This document shows positions 21,829-29,325 of a DNA stretch of 40,425 nucleotides, piece by piece (within the stretch, counting starts at the first letter, position 1; every line of letters begins with the position of its first letter). The stretch is taken from contig CALGGY010000002.1 in assembly GCA_937915785.1 (NCBI GenBank), positions 1 to 40,425 on the forward strand. The letters are read 5' to 3'. The stretch is from an uncultured Bacteroidales bacterium (GTDB lineage: Bacteria; Bacteroidota; Bacteroidia; Bacteroidales; P3). The notes under the pieces were generated by a model, which saw nothing but the letters and a program-made list of their open reading frames with translations, had not been told where the DNA came from and made no database searches. The translations under genes and the position numbers were made by a program.

Positions 21829-22809
21829 TTACTGTTTCTCCATTGTGTTTGTTACATATTTTTCCTTGAGGCTACGCATCTGGTTGTCGAGCTGCATTTT
21901 TTTCACTTCGAGCTGATGTTCAACAATCATGTCGTATTCGCATTTTTTCGACTTGAAAAGTTTTAGCGACACAACAAACAGTTCGAGACACAGAAGCACC
22001 ACAAACAGAATGCAGTAGAACACTATGGAAATCCAGCTTTCGCTTATTACTCGTAGCGATGCTTTTAGCTCTTCAAGGAAGCCTGTTTTTTTGTTTTTTA
22101 TTCGTTTATCAACGGCTTTGTCGATATCAACAAATTCCAGCACACGTATAGTGGAGTCCAACGTAACAATTCTTGATTCGTTTGCTCTGGCCCGCTCAGC
22201 CACAGGATTTGGAACTTTTGTTCTTTGGTAGATAGACCTAACTCTTGTTTCCCCAGTTTCAGGATCATTATATCTTTCAGTTGTAACATCAGTTCTTTCA
22301 ATGAACGGAGTTTGCTGATATTCGTTCCAAAGAGTATCTGTTTGCAATTTCAATTTGTTTTGCTGTTTTTGGAGATCTTGTATTTTTGTATTGTTCTCAG
22401 ACTTTAATTTGGCTCTTTCATCTTTTCGGATGGCCTCAACTAAGTCGTTTTTGAATATAATCTGGTCGAAAATAAAAGCTCCGAGAATTGCCATGCATAC
22501 GGCAAGTACAAGCCTGAACGCATATATGCCGCGACTGCCGAGATGAAGTATGATGATCCTCTCCACAAAGTAAACAATGAGAGCGAAAGCGAAACCTGCC
22601 AACAATCGTCCCCAAACAGATGACACACCTATGTATCGCTGAGAGAAAACATATCCTATCACAAACCATAGAATCATTATTATCAATATGGCACAAGTGT
22701 ATATTTTTAGCAAACGGTGCGATGCCTCGCCACACTGTTTCAGTAGGTTGTAGTCCCAGCCAATAAAATGGCAGAGCCGTTTTTCTATCCAAATTCCAAG
22801 TTTGCTCAT
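21829..22809 (-). CDS. DUF4407 membrane protein
   Basis: The 326-residue integral membrane protein matches the DUF4407 pattern common in Bacteroidota. Hydrophobic segments lie at about residues 33-53, 66-86 and 96-114. A long charged coiled-coil/extramembrane region (about 120-250; it includes the conserved-looking TDVTTERYNDPETGETR around residue 173) precedes a last TM segment (about 258-282) and a charged tail. Its start is only 2 bases from the stop of the upstream coiled-coil gene, so the two are translationally coupled. Function is unknown; the coil suggests it spans the membrane and oligomerises. Confidence 0.85.
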   Translation of the reverse strand: MSKLGIWIEKRLCHFIGWDYNLLKQCGEASHRLLKIYTCAILIIMILWFVIGYVFSQRYIGVSSVWGRLLAGFAFALIVYFVERIIILHLGSRGIYAFRLVLAVCMAILGAFIFDQIIFKNDLVEAIRKDERAKLKSENNTKIQDLQKQQNKLKLQTDTLWNEYQQTPFIERTDVTTERYNDPETGETRVRSIYQRTKVPNPVAERARANESRIVTLDSTIRVLEFVDIDKAVDKRIKNKKTGFLEELKASLRVISESWISIVFYCILFVVLLCLELFVVSLKLFKSKKCEYDMIVEHQLEVKKMQLDNQMRSLKEKYVTNTMEKQ

Positions 22810-22811
22810 GT

Positions 22812-23432
22812 CTATTCAATATTGGTGTTTAATGTTTGCATTGCTCTTTTGGCCACTCCATAGGAAAAGCCTCGTTTATACGATTCGGTCATGCTTCGCA
22901 GCTCGGCCGCATCCTGCTGAAAACGTCTTTCCAGTTCGTCGAGTTTTTGGATGTGCTCTTTGCAGGTGTCGATGTGGGCGGTAAGAGCGTTCATTGTGCC
23001 TCCCAGTCCGAACTGGTTAAGATTGTCTATTTGAGCCTCGCTATCGCGAATCATCTTGTTGTATTTCAAGCGTGTCATATCGAATCTGCGAACCAGCCCC
23101 TGACGGATAATATCTACTTTTTGAGTCATATATGATATGTCGGGGTTGTTTAAAGCATCTTTTATGCCCTCTTCTTCCCAATCTTTCTCCATGTAGATGT
23201 AAACACCATCTATTGGCATGCCCATCGAATAGATTACCGTCCTTGTCTGCGATGTTGGCATTGGTTTCATGGTTGTTTCGTCCGCCTCCGAAGTCTCCCC
23301 ATTGGGGTCCGTTGTGTCAATGAAATCATCTTCCTGCACCGTGGTTCTGGTGTCGGTTGGGTCGGTTGCTTGTGTTGAGCCTGTTGTTATAGTGGTGTCG
23401 TCCACTTCTTTGTTTCGGTTAAATCCAAACAT
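22812..23432 (-). CDS. Acidic N-terminal / coiled-coil C-terminal hypothetical protein
   Basis: The 206-residue protein has no family I recognise. Residues 1-65 are low complexity and Thr/Asp/Glu-rich (TTITTGSTQATDPTDTRTT). A short globular stretch (TVIYSMGMPIDGVYIYMEKD) and then a mainly helical, probably coiled-coil C-terminus (QIDNLNQFG, HIQKLDELERRFQQDAAELR) follow. No signal peptide or TM segment is visible. It lies 4 bases after the HNH gene and 2 bases before the DUF4407 gene, so all three are one operon. The likely role is as a soluble partner of the coiled DUF4407 protein, which is inference from coupling. Confidence 0.7.
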   Translation of the reverse strand: MFGFNRNKEVDDTTITTGSTQATDPTDTRTTVQEDDFIDTTDPNGETSEADETTMKPMPTSQTRTVIYSMGMPIDGVYIYMEKDWEEEGIKDALNNPDISYMTQKVDIIRQGLVRRFDMTRLKYNKMIRDSEAQIDNLNQFGLGGTMNALTAHIDTCKEHIQKLDELERRFQQDAAELRSMTESYKRGFSYGVAKRAMQTLNTNIE

Positions 23433-23436
23433 AATG

Positions 23437-23724
23437 TTACTTGTTTTTAATTGTAAATATTGGTACTTTATATTTTGCTTGACCTTGTTGGTGACATTTT
23501 TTGCATATTGTAATCAAGTATTTGTCATCGTAGTTCCAAGGAACATATTTCCGTCCGTCTGGCGATAGGTGGTATTGTTTGTGATGAACAGTGAGTTCAT
23601 CCCTGCTGCCGCAAATCACACACCTGTACTCATCGCGTGCTAATATCCGTTGTCGTTTTAATCGCCAACGTTTATCCCAGAGCAATGCTCCGTAAGAACC
23701 ATGTATTGTTGTTTCTTTGTCCAT
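23437..23724 (-). CDS. Small HNH endonuclease
   Basis: HNH nucleases use a beta-beta-alpha metal fold to cut DNA. The 95-residue protein (start ATG at 23724; an upstream TTG would add two residues) has the full signature: CVICGSRDELTVHHKQYH, with catalytic HH at the end of the first strand, and CKKCHQQGQ supplying the second zinc CxxC and the last histidine. It is little more than the nuclease domain. It is the first gene of the operon with the coiled-coil and DUF4407 genes, which suggests a mobile or defence-related function rather than housekeeping. Confidence 0.85.
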   Translation of the reverse strand: MDKETTIHGSYGALLWDKRWRLKRQRILARDEYRCVICGSRDELTVHHKQYHLSPDGRKYVPWNYDDKYLITICKKCHQQGQAKYKVPIFTIKNK

Positions 23725-23797
23725 TTGCAATTGTAATTGGTTAAATCTGCTGATTATGCATAAAAAAAGCGCGGTACTTTTTTGTCGTTATTGGTTA

Positions 23798-23916
23798 TTC
23801 TGAGGCCTTCGACAACCCAAACACTCCAATTACAACGTTCAAGTCCACGCTTAATGCGAGGATTGCGTTGCTTTGGTCTGGAGTGTTTTTCTGTAAAAGT
23901 GTCGAAGTTTTCAGAA
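23798..23916. ncRNA. Candidate rod-shaped structured RNA (6S-like architecture)
   Basis: A 17-position closing stem joins 23798-23814 with 23900-23916 (16 of 17 pairs, two G-U). An asymmetric internal loop follows, then a perfect 8-bp stem ACACTCCA (23821-23828) / TGGAGTGT (23879-23886). After a bubble, the end arm CAACG-CAA-TCC-CGC, loop TTAAT, GCG-GGA-TTG-CGTTG forms (23833-23870). The rod with a central bubble resembles 6S RNA, the RNA polymerase inhibitor, but could also be a decayed palindromic element. A TACTTTTT upstream and a palindrome AAGCTACGTAGCTT followed by T-rich DNA downstream favour the plus strand weakly. Confidence 0.45.
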
Positions 23917-24042
23917 TTGCCAGACAAGCTACGTAGCTTTTATTATATGTTTTTTATTTCAATCTGTTCTTTGTATAATCTGTTTTGTTTGTACTTTAAT
24001 TATGTTTCTGTTATGTCGCAAATACGCCCTCCGTCTCTGGTC

Positions 24043-24334
24043 TTATCTCTCATAAATCAGTATTTTGTCACGGTTTGCGCTTTCTGCCGCGTATGGGCGT
24101 AGTGTTCCTTCTACTACCAGATTCACTTTTCTGCCAAGTTTTTCGGAAAGTTCCTCATTCATGGTGCCCAATGTGAGTAATAAATGGTGTGCCGGAGTAG
24201 TCGGGCTCAAACAATATGTCAATGTCGCTGTTGCCATGTTGCTCACCACGCGCAAACGAGCCAAACACCCATGCCTTGAGCACTGGCTGAGTGGAAAAAT
24301 AAGCTCTGATAGTGTTCACAATTGCGCGTTCCAT
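24043..24334 (-). pseudogene. Frameshifted MNT-type nucleotidyltransferase (MntA-like antitoxin)
   Basis: Reading from ATG at 24334, the first frame encodes MERAIVNTIR…KAWVFGSFARG and the motif GSFARG-EQHGNSDIDILF, the catalytic GSx10DxD of minimal nucleotidyltransferases. It stops at 24155. The rest of the family sequence (EELSEKLGRKVNLVVEGTLR, then PYAAESANRDKILIYER) continues in another frame to 24043. A single indel near 24165-24190 (around the codons for GTPF) explains both parts, giving an original protein of about 97 residues. MntA proteins are AMPylating antitoxins of HEPN toxins; no HEPN gene follows, so this is an orphan and probably dead. Confidence 0.8.
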
Positions 24335-24415
24335 ATTCTATAGCTGTACTACCTTATTTATATAATTTATTAAAGTGTTGGTTGTTAAACTGTTGTTTTT
24401 GCAAATGATGTGGCG

Positions 24416-24446
24416 TCCAACTTTGCAGTTGGATAGCATTTTTTTT
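24416..24446 (+). terminator. Hairpin plus T run in a gene-free gap
   Basis: Perfect 7-bp stem TCCAACT, loop TTGC, AGTTGGA is followed after five bases by eight T. No intact gene precedes it on the plus strand, so it may end a short untranslated transcript. The rest of 24335-24618 shows no gene. Confidence 0.45.
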
Positions 24447-24618
24447 GCAATTATCAAAAACAAAAAAACGCCATATTACGCACCATAACCATGGCATGCC
24501 ACACCGCTTTTCCATATAAGGGCGTTCCATACTCAAAAAAAATGCCTTTCCATAACAGCCTAATACACAACTGGTTTTATTCTTTAACAAAAAATATTTA
24601 TCGTTTTTCGATAAAAAA

Positions 24619-24650
24619 TTTGCCTATTTCAAAAAAAGGTTGTAACTTTG
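24619..24650 (+). promoter_or_regulatory. Promoter of the DUF2975/HTH pair
   Basis: TTTG (24619-24622), a 20-bp spacer and TAACTTTG (24643-24650) match the Bacteroidota consensus. The start codon of the DUF2975 gene is 20 bases downstream. Confidence 0.85.
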
Positions 24651-24670
24651 CAAAATCAAAAATTACACCA

Positions 24671-25366
24671 ATGGCAAAACCGAACAAACACCTGCGCCAC
24701 CTGCAAATACTCTACGCCACGCTGCTTGGCGTGCTGCTATTGTGTGTGGCATTGTTTGTAACCAAAGTGATTTGGTCCGACGAGTATTACGCTTTCGACA
24801 AGCTTACCGAGCGTTTTGCCAAGGACAAGTCGGTGGCTGATTTTGTAACGGTAACCGACATCAACCTCAAAGGCAGCTCCACCGTCCACGACTTTGTGCT
24901 GACCAACTCCGCCGACAGCTCGTTGGCCATAAGCGTGCACCCCAACCGTATCGATGCGGCTGTGGCCACTTCCGACCCCGAACGCCTCTCGTCGCCGCTT
25001 GTTACCGCAACCATAGTACTGCAGTTTGCCACAGTGCTTCTGCTGCTTGTGATATTTGTCTTTATTTTCATCGAGTTGCGTACCCTTTACAAGGCCATCA
25101 AGCAGGGCAAAATTTTCCAGCGCCGGAGCATACGTTGCCTTTACGTCATTGCCATATCGCTGATACTGATGTCATTGTGTGTTGATTTTGCCCAATATTT
25201 CGAACGTCAGTATGTGGCTGCACTGCTGCAAGGCACTGGCATCAAAGTGGCTTCGGGGTTCAACATACATTTTGTGCGACTGCTTTTCGGTATTGTGATA
25301 CTGTTTGTGGCCGAGATACTAAAAATTGGCTTCCAGATGCAGGAAGAACAGGATTTAACCATCTAA
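24671..25366 (+). CDS. DUF2975 membrane protein
   Basis: The 231-residue integral membrane protein belongs to the DUF2975 type found with YozG-like regulators. The start at 24671 (MAKPNKHLRHLQ) follows the promoter; upstream in-frame codons would be untranscribed. TM segments are at about residues 14-33, 118-142, 158-178 and 200-222, with an extracytoplasmic loop between the first two. The cytoplasmic segment KAIKQGKIFQRRSIRCL between TM2 and TM3 is typical of the family. It is followed 13 bases later by the HTH gene. Function is unknown; the pair may sense a membrane or envelope signal. Confidence 0.83.
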   Translation: MAKPNKHLRHLQILYATLLGVLLLCVALFVTKVIWSDEYYAFDKLTERFAKDKSVADFVTVTDINLKGSSTVHDFVLTNSADSSLAISVHPNRIDAAVATSDPERLSSPLVTATIVLQFATVLLLLVIFVFIFIELRTLYKAIKQGKIFQRRSIRCLYVIAISLILMSLCVDFAQYFERQYVAALLQGTGIKVASGFNIHFVRLLFGIVILFVAEILKIGFQMQEEQDLTI

Positions 25367-25379
25367 CACACAGTGGAAT

Positions 25380-25595
25380 ATGGCAATTGTAGTGAATTTG
25401 GATGTTATGATGGCACGGCGCAAGATGTCGCTCACCGAGCTTGCCGAGCGGGTGGACATCACCCCCGCCAACCTGTCGATACTAAAAACCGGCAAAGCCA
25501 AGGCCATACGCTTCTCCACCCTCGAGAGCATCTGCCAGGCACTGCAGTGCCAGCCGGGCGACATTCTCGAATTCAACAGCGAAACTGACAAATAA
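25380..25595 (+). CDS. Cro/C1-type HTH regulator (YozG-like)
   Basis: A 71-residue DNA-binding protein consisting of a single HTH_3/XRE domain. The helix-turn-helix is MSLTELAERVDITPANLSIL (about residues 16-35). The later TLESICQALQCQPGDILEF is the hallmark of YozG-type regulators that accompany DUF2975 proteins. It is in one operon with the preceding membrane protein and probably regulates that promoter. The target has not been identified here. Confidence 0.9.
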   Translation: MAIVVNLDVMMARRKMSLTELAERVDITPANLSILKTGKAKAIRFSTLESICQALQCQPGDILEFNSETDK

Positions 25596-25633
25596 AAACC
25601 AAATAAAACAATAACAATAAAAACTTTACCTCA

Positions 25634-28537
25634 ATGAAAAAATCGTTTTTACTTGCCCTCCTGCTGACTTTCGTCTTCAGCGGCACATCTTTCGCCCAGC
25701 CGGGAGCCATAGGCGGCGGCTCGAAAGAGAAAAAAACCGACCTCAACGCTACCGTCCACTTGGACAAGAAAGTGCGTTACGGCAAACTCGACAACGGATT
25801 TACCTACTACATCCGCAACAACAAAAAGCCCGAAAAGATGATCCAGTTCCGACTGGTGTCCAACGCCGGCTCCATCATGGAACGCGACGACCAGCAGGGC
25901 CTCGCACACTTCTGCGAGCACATGGCTTTCAACGGTATCAAGGGCTATCCCCACAACACCATGATTCAGAAACTGCAGGAAAACGGCGTGGAGTTCGGAC
26001 GCGACATCAACGCCTACACCAGCTTCGACCAAACGGTGTACTACGTGAACATGCCTGCCGACAAACCCGAAATGGTTAAAATGGGTATCGAAATACTCGA
26101 CGGCTGGGCCGGCAACATCCTCTTCGACGAAAAAGAGATTGAGAGCGAACGCGGCGTTATCCACGAAGAGTGGCGCGGTGGCGTAGGACACGGCGACCGT
26201 CTGCGCAAAAAAACATGGCCCATCATGCTCAAAGGCTCACGCTATGCCGAACGTCTCCCCATCGGTAAAGAGGAAGTTATAATGAACTTCAAACGCCAGA
26301 GCATTGTGGATTTCTTCAACGACTGGTACCGCCCCGACCTGCAGGCCATAGTTATTGTAGGCGACATGGAAGGTTTTGAATACGACGGACTTAAAGGCGA
26401 CAAAGCCATGGAAAAGAAGGTGAAAGACGTTTTCAGCAGCCACAAATTCCTTGGCAAAGAGCCCAAACTGCCACGCCTGAGCTACGAAATACCCGACAAC
26501 AAAGAACCCCTTGTGGCCATTGCCACCGACAAGGAAGCCACCAGCACCACCCTCGAAATATTCTGGAAACACAAAAAAGGCCCCAAAGGCACCGTTGGAG
26601 CCTATCGCTCGATGCTCGTGCAGCGCCTTATCGGAATGATGATAAACGAACGTTTCAGCGAAATAACTCAAAAACCCACCGCACCCATGATGATGGCCAG
26701 CGGCGGATACAGCGGTTTCCTCGGACGTGAGATAGACGTGTTCGAAGTGGGTGCCGTGCCCAAAGACGGACGCATAGCCGAAACCACCGAACTTCTCCTC
26801 AAAGTCATGAAACAGATAGACGAACACGGTTTTCTCGAAGCCGAACTCGAACGCCAGAAAGAGGAACTTATATCGCAATACACCAAAATGGCCAAAGAGG
26901 AGAACAAAACCCAGACCAACTCCTTCGCCGACGAATACACCAACCATTACCTCGACAACGAACCCTGCCCCGGCATCCGTCAGGAATACCGCTATGCCAA
27001 AGAGTTTGTGCCCGAAGTTACCCTTGAGGAATGTAACAACCTCGTGAAATCGTGGATTACCGACGAAAACATCGTTTATTACCTCACCGCTCCCGAAAAA
27101 GACGGTGTGAAAGTGCCCACCGAAAAAGAGGTGCTCAACATGCTGAAGAAAAGCAAGGACGTGAAAACCGAACCTTGGGTTGACAATTTCAACAGCGAAC
27201 CCCTTTTCAACGAAGCTGTGGCCAGCGTAACCCCCATACAGACCGCCAGCAACAGCACCCTCGGCTACACCGAATATACCTGCCCCAACGGCGTGCGTTT
27301 TGTGGTGAAAAAAACCGACCTCAAAGCCGATGAAATCCTCATCAGCTCGTTCTCGCTGGGCGGCACATCGCTCTACGGCGACGCCGACTATTACCAAGCC
27401 GACAACGCAGCATCCTTCATCGACGCTGCCGGCATTGGCGAGTTCAGCTCCACCCAGCTCAGCAAAAAACTCAAAGGCATGAACCTCTCCATCAGCCCCA
27501 GCATTGGCGGCAACACACAAGGTTTCTCCGGCAACTGCTCGCCCAAGGACCTCGAAACCACCCTGCAGCTCATCAACCTGTACTACACCGCTCCGCGTAA
27601 GGACAAAGAGTCGTACGACCGCGAGATAGAAAACACCATCCAACAGTTGAAATTCGTGCGCGACAACCCGCAGTTCGTATTCATCGACAAATACATAAAA
27701 ACAGCCTACCCCAACAGCAAACGCATGATTCTGTACCCCACCGAGGAGCAGGTGCGCAGCCTCGACCTCGACCGCATGTACCAAATCTACAAAGAGCGTT
27801 TCGCCTACGCCAACAACCAAGTGTTCTTCTTTGTGGGCAACGTCAGCGACAGCAACATAGCCATGATTGCCAACTATCTCAACCATCTGCCCACCATCCC
27901 CGCCGTTACCAAAAACTATGCTATCGACCGCAAGCAGAACTTTGCCAAAGGTATCGTTCATGCCGAAGCCATCAAAGGTGTGGAACGTCAGGGTATGTTC
28001 ATCATCCAAGGACAGACCGAGGTTGACAACAGCGAGCTCGACCTCCAGACACGTATCGCCATAAAGGAATTCAGCGACGCGTTGGCCATAACCACCCTCG
28101 AAATTATCCGCGAGAAAAACGGCGACGCCTACAGCCCCAACGCTAACGTTCAGTGCAGCCCGTCAATAACCGGCGACGGCACCGTGGCTTGGCAGTTTGT
28201 GATACAGTGCGACCCCGAAAAAATACAGAAAATCGAAAAAGACTGCATAGCCATACTCAAACAGTATATGAAGAAAGGCTGCGACGCCAAGACTCTCGGC
28301 AAAGTGCAGGAACAGATGATGGTGCAACACGACAAAAGCATACAGAACAACAGCTACTGGCTGAACCATATCAGCGGCAGCTACATGTATGGCGAAAGCC
28401 GCGACGAATATGTTACCGACTACAACACCATGGTGAAGAACGTTACCTCCGACGACATCAAAGCTTTAGCCAACAAGTTCATCAACCTGAACAACTACAT
28501 CAGCGTAAGCCTCCGTCCCGAAAAAGTAGAAAACTGA
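25634..28537 (+). CDS. Secreted M16 (pitrilysin/insulinase) zinc metallopeptidase
   Basis: This is a large zinc peptidase that degrades oligopeptides in a clam-shell chamber. The 967-residue protein starts with a signal peptide (MKKSFLLALLLTFVFSGTSF, cleavage after about residue 21), so it is exported to the periplasm or envelope. The inverted zinc motif HFCEH is at residues 92-96, and the third ligand lies in the downstream EIESERGVIHEEW. A second, inactive M16 repeat begins near ASNSTLGYTEYTCPNGVRFV. The length and two tandem halves fit the family. It has a strong terminator and follows the HTH gene by 38 bases; a separate promoter was not clear. Confidence 0.95.
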   Translation: MKKSFLLALLLTFVFSGTSFAQPGAIGGGSKEKKTDLNATVHLDKKVRYGKLDNGFTYYIRNNKKPEKMIQFRLVSNAGSIMERDDQQGLAHFCEHMAFNGIKGYPHNTMIQKLQENGVEFGRDINAYTSFDQTVYYVNMPADKPEMVKMGIEILDGWAGNILFDEKEIESERGVIHEEWRGGVGHGDRLRKKTWPIMLKGSRYAERLPIGKEEVIMNFKRQSIVDFFNDWYRPDLQAIVIVGDMEGFEYDGLKGDKAMEKKVKDVFSSHKFLGKEPKLPRLSYEIPDNKEPLVAIATDKEATSTTLEIFWKHKKGPKGTVGAYRSMLVQRLIGMMINERFSEITQKPTAPMMMASGGYSGFLGREIDVFEVGAVPKDGRIAETTELLLKVMKQIDEHGFLEAELERQKEELISQYTKMAKEENKTQTNSFADEYTNHYLDNEPCPGIRQEYRYAKEFVPEVTLEECNNLVKSWITDENIVYYLTAPEKDGVKVPTEKEVLNMLKKSKDVKTEPWVDNFNSEPLFNEAVASVTPIQTASNSTLGYTEYTCPNGVRFVVKKTDLKADEILISSFSLGGTSLYGDADYYQADNAASFIDAAGIGEFSSTQLSKKLKGMNLSISPSIGGNTQGFSGNCSPKDLETTLQLINLYYTAPRKDKESYDREIENTIQQLKFVRDNPQFVFIDKYIKTAYPNSKRMILYPTEEQVRSLDLDRMYQIYKERFAYANNQVFFFVGNVSDSNIAMIANYLNHLPTIPAVTKNYAIDRKQNFAKGIVHAEAIKGVERQGMFIIQGQTEVDNSELDLQTRIAIKEFSDALAITTLEIIREKNGDAYSPNANVQCSPSITGDGTVAWQFVIQCDPEKIQKIEKDCIAILKQYMKKGCDAKTLGKVQEQMMVQHDKSIQNNSYWLNHISGSYMYGESRDEYVTDYNTMVKNVTSDDIKALANKFINLNNYISVSLRPEKVEN

Positions 28538-28563
28538 GCCATTAAAAACTTTTTTCTATTGCA

Positions 28564-28598
28564 ACAGGCGGCTCGTAGAGCCGCCTGTCTTGTTTTTT
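28564..28598 (+). terminator. Terminator of the M16 peptidase gene
   Basis: A perfect 11-bp stem ACAGGCGGCTC / GAGCCGCCTGT around loop GTA is followed by CTTGTTTTTT. It separates the peptidase gene from the convergent gene at 28628. Confidence 0.92.
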
Positions 28599-28627
28599 GT
28601 AACATTCAGTAAATGAATGGAAAAGAA

Positions 28628-29197
28628 TCACTCATCACCAATTACCTTTATCTTGGTGATTCCCCCTTTTTTCCCGGCTTGGTAAAGCGCCGGAGGCGCA
28701 TCGGGGCGGAGTATGTCGATAAACAGCGGCAGTCCTATGATGAACCGCTCGCAGCGGAATGTGGTGCCCGGTGTCAGCTTGGAGTTTTCCGACTCCAGCA
28801 CTTCAAAAGTACTGCCGCCTTTGTGGAGGGCCAAAAGCCGCCGGTTGGGGTTCCATCGTATTTCCACTTGTTGGCCAGTTTGCAGGTTGGCGGCACGCAG
28901 GGTTTGCTGTGCCACAAAGTTGGAGGTCTCGCGTTCGGTTTGTCCGCAGTGGTCGGATAGGAAAGTGTTCCAGTCGGTGAAACCCGCATAGCGACACAGC
29001 ACGTCGAGTGTGGCGGTGCGCAGCTCGTGAGGCGAGTCTATGTAGTTCCAGATACGTTTCAGGGTGGTGGTGCCTATGCCGGGCGGCACGCTGTCGAGCA
29101 GGCGGCTGTGCAGCTCCTCGAAATCGCGGCTCGTTTTCAGCGGATGGCCAGTCAATTGTTCGATAATTATCTTAAGTTCAGTTATTTGTGCGTCCAT
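28628..29197 (-). CDS. Uncharacterised Bacteroidales protein with HTH-like N-terminus
   Basis: I do not recognise a named family in this 189-residue protein. Its first half looks helical: TELKIIIEQLTGHPLKTSRD, a middle block TTTLKRIWNYIDS, and TLDVLCRYAGFTDWNTFLSD. That layout recalls small DNA-binding or adaptor domains. The second half is predicted mainly beta, with VAQQTLRAANLQTGQQVEIR, FEVLESENSKLTPGTTF and IIGLPLFIDILR. No signal peptide or TM segment is visible. It is transcribed divergently from the Ser/Thr kinase gene, 128 bases apart, from facing promoters, so joint regulation is likely. Confidence 0.7.
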   Translation of the reverse strand: MDAQITELKIIIEQLTGHPLKTSRDFEELHSRLLDSVPPGIGTTTLKRIWNYIDSPHELRTATLDVLCRYAGFTDWNTFLSDHCGQTERETSNFVAQQTLRAANLQTGQQVEIRWNPNRRLLALHKGGSTFEVLESENSKLTPGTTFRCERFIIGLPLFIDILRPDAPPALYQAGKKGGITKIKVIGDE

Positions 29198-29217
29198 CTT
29201 GGGATGTTTTTGTTTGG

Positions 29218-29247
29218 CAAAGATAACGAAATTATCACTTCTGCCAA
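29218..29247 (-). promoter_or_regulatory. Promoter of the divergent uncharacterised gene
   Basis: Minus strand: TATCTTTG (29218-29225), with TTGG (29244-29247) 18 bases upstream as a -33 candidate. The start codon is 20 bases downstream. Confidence 0.65.
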
Positions 29248-29312
29248 GTCCAAATAAGGTCTAAATTTTTCCTGCAGTTTTTAAAAACCCGTTTTTCGCA
29301 AAAAAAAAACAG

Positions 29313-29320
29313 TATCTTTG
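29313..29320 (+). promoter_or_regulatory. -7 element of the Ser/Thr kinase gene
   Basis: TATCTTTG matches the TAnnTTTG consensus exactly and ends only 5 bases before the ATG at 29326. Transcription would therefore start at or next to the start codon, giving a leaderless or nearly leaderless mRNA. No convincing -33 element was found. Confidence 0.6.
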
Positions 29321-29325
29321 CAACG

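Noticed and set aside
21779..21830. tRNA 3'-end-like fragment (TTCAAATCC) that could be an integration site
   Set aside because: The T stem does not pair and no matching acceptor arm exists. The same bases form a complete terminator stem with a T tract for the DUF4407 operon.
24416..24446. A new small RNA ending at this hairpin
   Set aside because: No promoter element was found upstream within the gap; only the hairpin and T run are supported, so it is listed as a possible terminator.
24491..24670. 60-residue N-terminal extension of the DUF2975 protein
   Set aside because: It lies upstream of and across a consensus promoter, so it would not be transcribed; the family start MAKPNKHL fits better.
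26237..28009. 590-residue minus-strand open frame opposite the M16 gene
   Set aside because: A shadow of a high-bias coding strand: no motifs and skewed composition (Val/Phe/Gly/His-rich), like the similar frames opposite rpoB and rpoC.
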